Shown one piece after another: positions 61,901-64,000 of a stretch of 64,000 nt of DNA (position 1 is the first letter of the stretch; the number at the start of each line of letters is the position of its first letter). The notes under the pieces are model-generated. The model had not been told where the DNA came from, did no database searches, and worked only from the letters and a program-made list of their open reading frames with translations. The DNA comes from Cardinalis cardinalis (Eukaryota; Chordata; Aves; Passeriformes; Cardinalidae), in contig JACDOX010000001.1 in NCBI GenBank assembly GCA_014549065.1, positions 6,312,514 to 6,376,513 on the forward strand, written 5' to 3'. The position numbers were made by a program, and so were the translations under genes.

Positions 61901-64000
61901 TGTAACTGTAAAGGTTGGACGGATTCTGGAAGGTGCTTCATGCTGTCAAGGCTGGGGGATGGTCACCTTCCCTCACACTACGTGTGTTGTCTTGAGTCAA
62001 GAATCCATATGGGGTAAATAGAATGGTCATGTCTGCACAAAATCCTCACACAATATCTCACTGCTAATTTTTTTAGCCATCAGGACCATGGGGATAATGA
62101 AATGTTTGCCAGGAAAATTTTATTNGAGGTTATAGTCCCATAATTTTTAAGGGCAAGCTTTATAAAAATAATGGCGAGTGAATAGTGGAACTAAGTCCAC
62201 TTAATCTTTGTGTTTTACAGCTAGATTCTCTGATTTGATGGATTTTAAACTCATCTAAACATTTTCTTTTCAAAATTAGNAGAAGCTAGCTAATCGACTC
62301 TAAAGGAATTAGTGGGAAATACACAGTCAGAAACACAAGGACAGAGGTGCAGCAGCTCTGCAGTCCCAAATCATTAAGCAAGTAGACTAAGAAATAAATA
62401 CTTTCTGCTTCAGTTATATTCCATTTCTGTGATCTCAAAATTTACTGAAGATATAGATGTTGAATTATTTTCTGAAAACATGTTCTAACAAATCCCCTGA
62501 GGTTTATGAATGCCCTCTGCCTGACTTTGTGAATTTCATTCTGATCTTTCTTCCATTTTTCCTTCAATGTAGATTGAGACATAAGTGTAAGTCAACAACT
62601 CGATCACAGAAAACTGACTGGAGTCACTGACAAATTCTGCTTGGCTGAAACTGTAAAAATTTACTTTTTAACTGCTACAGGATATTCATGTTTCTCCAGA
62701 TTATTTTACTGGTGCGATAGCAGCACTCATACTTTCTGAGTAAACTATTTCAGAGTTCCTGGCTGCAGGAACCAAATGGCNCTTCTTTTGTTTGTACCAT
62801 CCCACTGCAGTTAACAGACTCAAGAGCAGCACCTGGAAATACTTCCCTGAGTGAGAGAATCAGGATTTGGCTCTGAGTTTGGTTTTTTGTGTGCCTGGAG
62901 TCTGTCTGTGCACATGTGCATGCACTGATGTTATAATAGGATCCAAGAATATGACTAACAGCTGAAAATAGGGCATGTGCAATAAATTATAANAATGACA
63001 ACAATAATAATAGCAACTATCTCAGTTTACTTGCACATTTTTNAATTTGAATTTCAGAAACTAAATTGACACTACTATCTGGGTAGGATAGTTTTACAGC
63101 ACATTACTGTGAAATAAACTAGGGCTTAGGGAAGCCAGTGTTGCTGACATAGGTAAAAGTGAAATGCATCTCCTGGAAAGAGCTCATGTAAGAGCTATGC
63201 ACTTTGTAATTTCCATTGTAATCTTCACACAAGCATGGCTTTCCTGGAGTGGGTTTCACACTGCTGGAGTGTCAGTCTGTTTTCTTTTGCATAACTAGCT
63301 AGAGGAATAGAAATCACCAGTTCATCTAGAGATAAAGAGTATAAGCTCTATCATTGCACTATGAGTTTCTGACTTGAAGTTATACCTGATTTTCAAAATT
63401 AAATTCAGGGANTCATTTCACTAGGACAAGTTTTACCTGATTTTGAGAGGTTTAGAAAAAGAATAACTTTTCTCTACTCTTTTTAATTCNTGAATTACCA
63501 AAGTTAGTATTGAGATAACAGTTATATCTGTCACAAGCTTAGTGAACTCAGTCAGAAGAAAAAGCTGCATTGATTTTTAAAGCACACANATCCATTCTCA
63601 AGTCTCCAACACAAGCCACAAGCTTCAAAGCTGAAGCCCGAATCTGCTAAGGACCATGAACAGGACTGTGCTATACTGTGTCCCAAGGTGACAGAACACT
63701 CTGCGTACTTCTACCTACAGTAAATAATTACCCCAGAGCAAGATTTTCAGTGGTTTTGATACTCATATTTTGATATTTCTTTTCACTAACTCATGTAAGA
63801 TTTTACCACATAAAAAGAGAATAAAGTCATAGAGAAAAAAAANTTTAATAAATCTGAAACCAAGATTTCCTGTAGCCCACCCAGAAGAGCAGATCACTAT
63901 TTGTCTGAATGTCTATATGTGTGCTGACTGAATCTTTCTCTTAGTCTATGATAACATTTTTAATATGAATTACTAATCTCACATTGACAGTGAGAAGTAT
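58938..64000 (-). other. sequence upstream of the ST18 start codon (probable 5' UTR intron)
   Basis: Exon 1 begins right after an acceptor, so this is probably intron between a non-coding exon and coding exon 1. I find no CpG island, no clear promoter and no exon I can support. An old MIR-like fragment lies near 59985-60060. An 84-codon plus-strand open frame (61651-61905) has no recognised domain. Confidence 0.6.
59985..60060 (+). repeat. MIR-like (or L2-like) ancient repeat core
   Basis: AATCTCAGTTTCCCTGTTTG followed by TAAAATGGTGATGA closely matches the MIR phrase 'cctcagtttcctcatctgtaaaatggggataa'. The upstream GCTTGCTATCTGTCTTTGAC fits 'actagctgtgtgaccttggg' with a deletion. Confidence 0.5.

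Noticed and set aside
61651..61905. 84-codon plus-strand open frame upstream of the start codon
   Set aside because: Looks protein-like in places but matches nothing I recognise. Single short frame without supporting splice or promoter signals.
58938..64000. ST18 promoter or CpG island
   Set aside because: No GC-rich or CpG-dense region is present. The start-codon exon begins with an acceptor, so the promoter is probably outside the window.
1..64000. AAGTT-type MYT1-family binding sites as autoregulatory elements
   Set aside because: The core is too short and AT-rich; it occurs many times by chance here, and I saw no convincing cluster.
1..64000. CRISPR arrays, operons, tRNA or rRNA genes
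   Set aside because: None seen. The window is an intron-rich animal gene, and no spaced identical repeats or RNA-gene signatures were found.

Overview
This window is vertebrate nuclear DNA carrying most of one protein-coding gene on the minus strand: ST18 (also called MYT3 or NZF3), a neural C2HC zinc-finger transcription factor of the MYT1 family. Transcription runs from high to low coordinates. I traced 15 coding exons, from the start codon at 58937 to a donor splice site at 1031. Reading phase is kept across all 14 internal junctions. Together they hold 2,462 coding bases (about 820 residues). The rest of the protein, by family comparison two more C2HC fingers and a C-terminal coiled coil, lies beyond the left edge. 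Non-coding 5' exons and the promoter are expected to the right of 58937; I could not locate them.

The host is most likely a bird. The evidence is a decayed CR1 3' end (about 40.1 kb), many remnants of old amniote repeats, few young transposons, and T/G-rich stretches of the TTTTGGGG or GGTTTTTT kind. Intron DNA is AT-rich. Single N bases recur every few hundred bases, and there is one 16-N gap.

Layout along the plus strand: 1-1031, intron after coding exon 15. 1032-7247, exons for fingers 3 and 4. 10.4-25.1 kb, three exons for the MYT1-family central domain. 28.3-33.2 kb, the finger 1-2 block with its linker. 36.0-36.8 kb, the 798-base acidic exon. 41.1 kb, the exon with the nuclear-localisation-like basic clusters. 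57.0 kb, a 31-base exon. 58.9 kb, the start-codon exon. 58.9-64 kb, sequence upstream of the start codon with no exon I can support.

The protein reads in order: short basic N-terminus, basic clusters, long acidic/serine-rich segment, C2HC fingers 1-2, linker and MYT1 domain with two LxLS-type motifs, then C2HC fingers 3 and 4. The zinc-binding residues are intact in all four fingers, and there is no frameshift or premature stop. I found no other protein-coding gene, RNA gene or CRISPR array. The best leads are the architecture of the finger exons (duplicated, symmetric, individually skippable in frame), the frame-shifting 31-base exon with an in-frame Met downstream, an intronic CpG cluster near exon 5, and an apparent assembly duplication around the gap.
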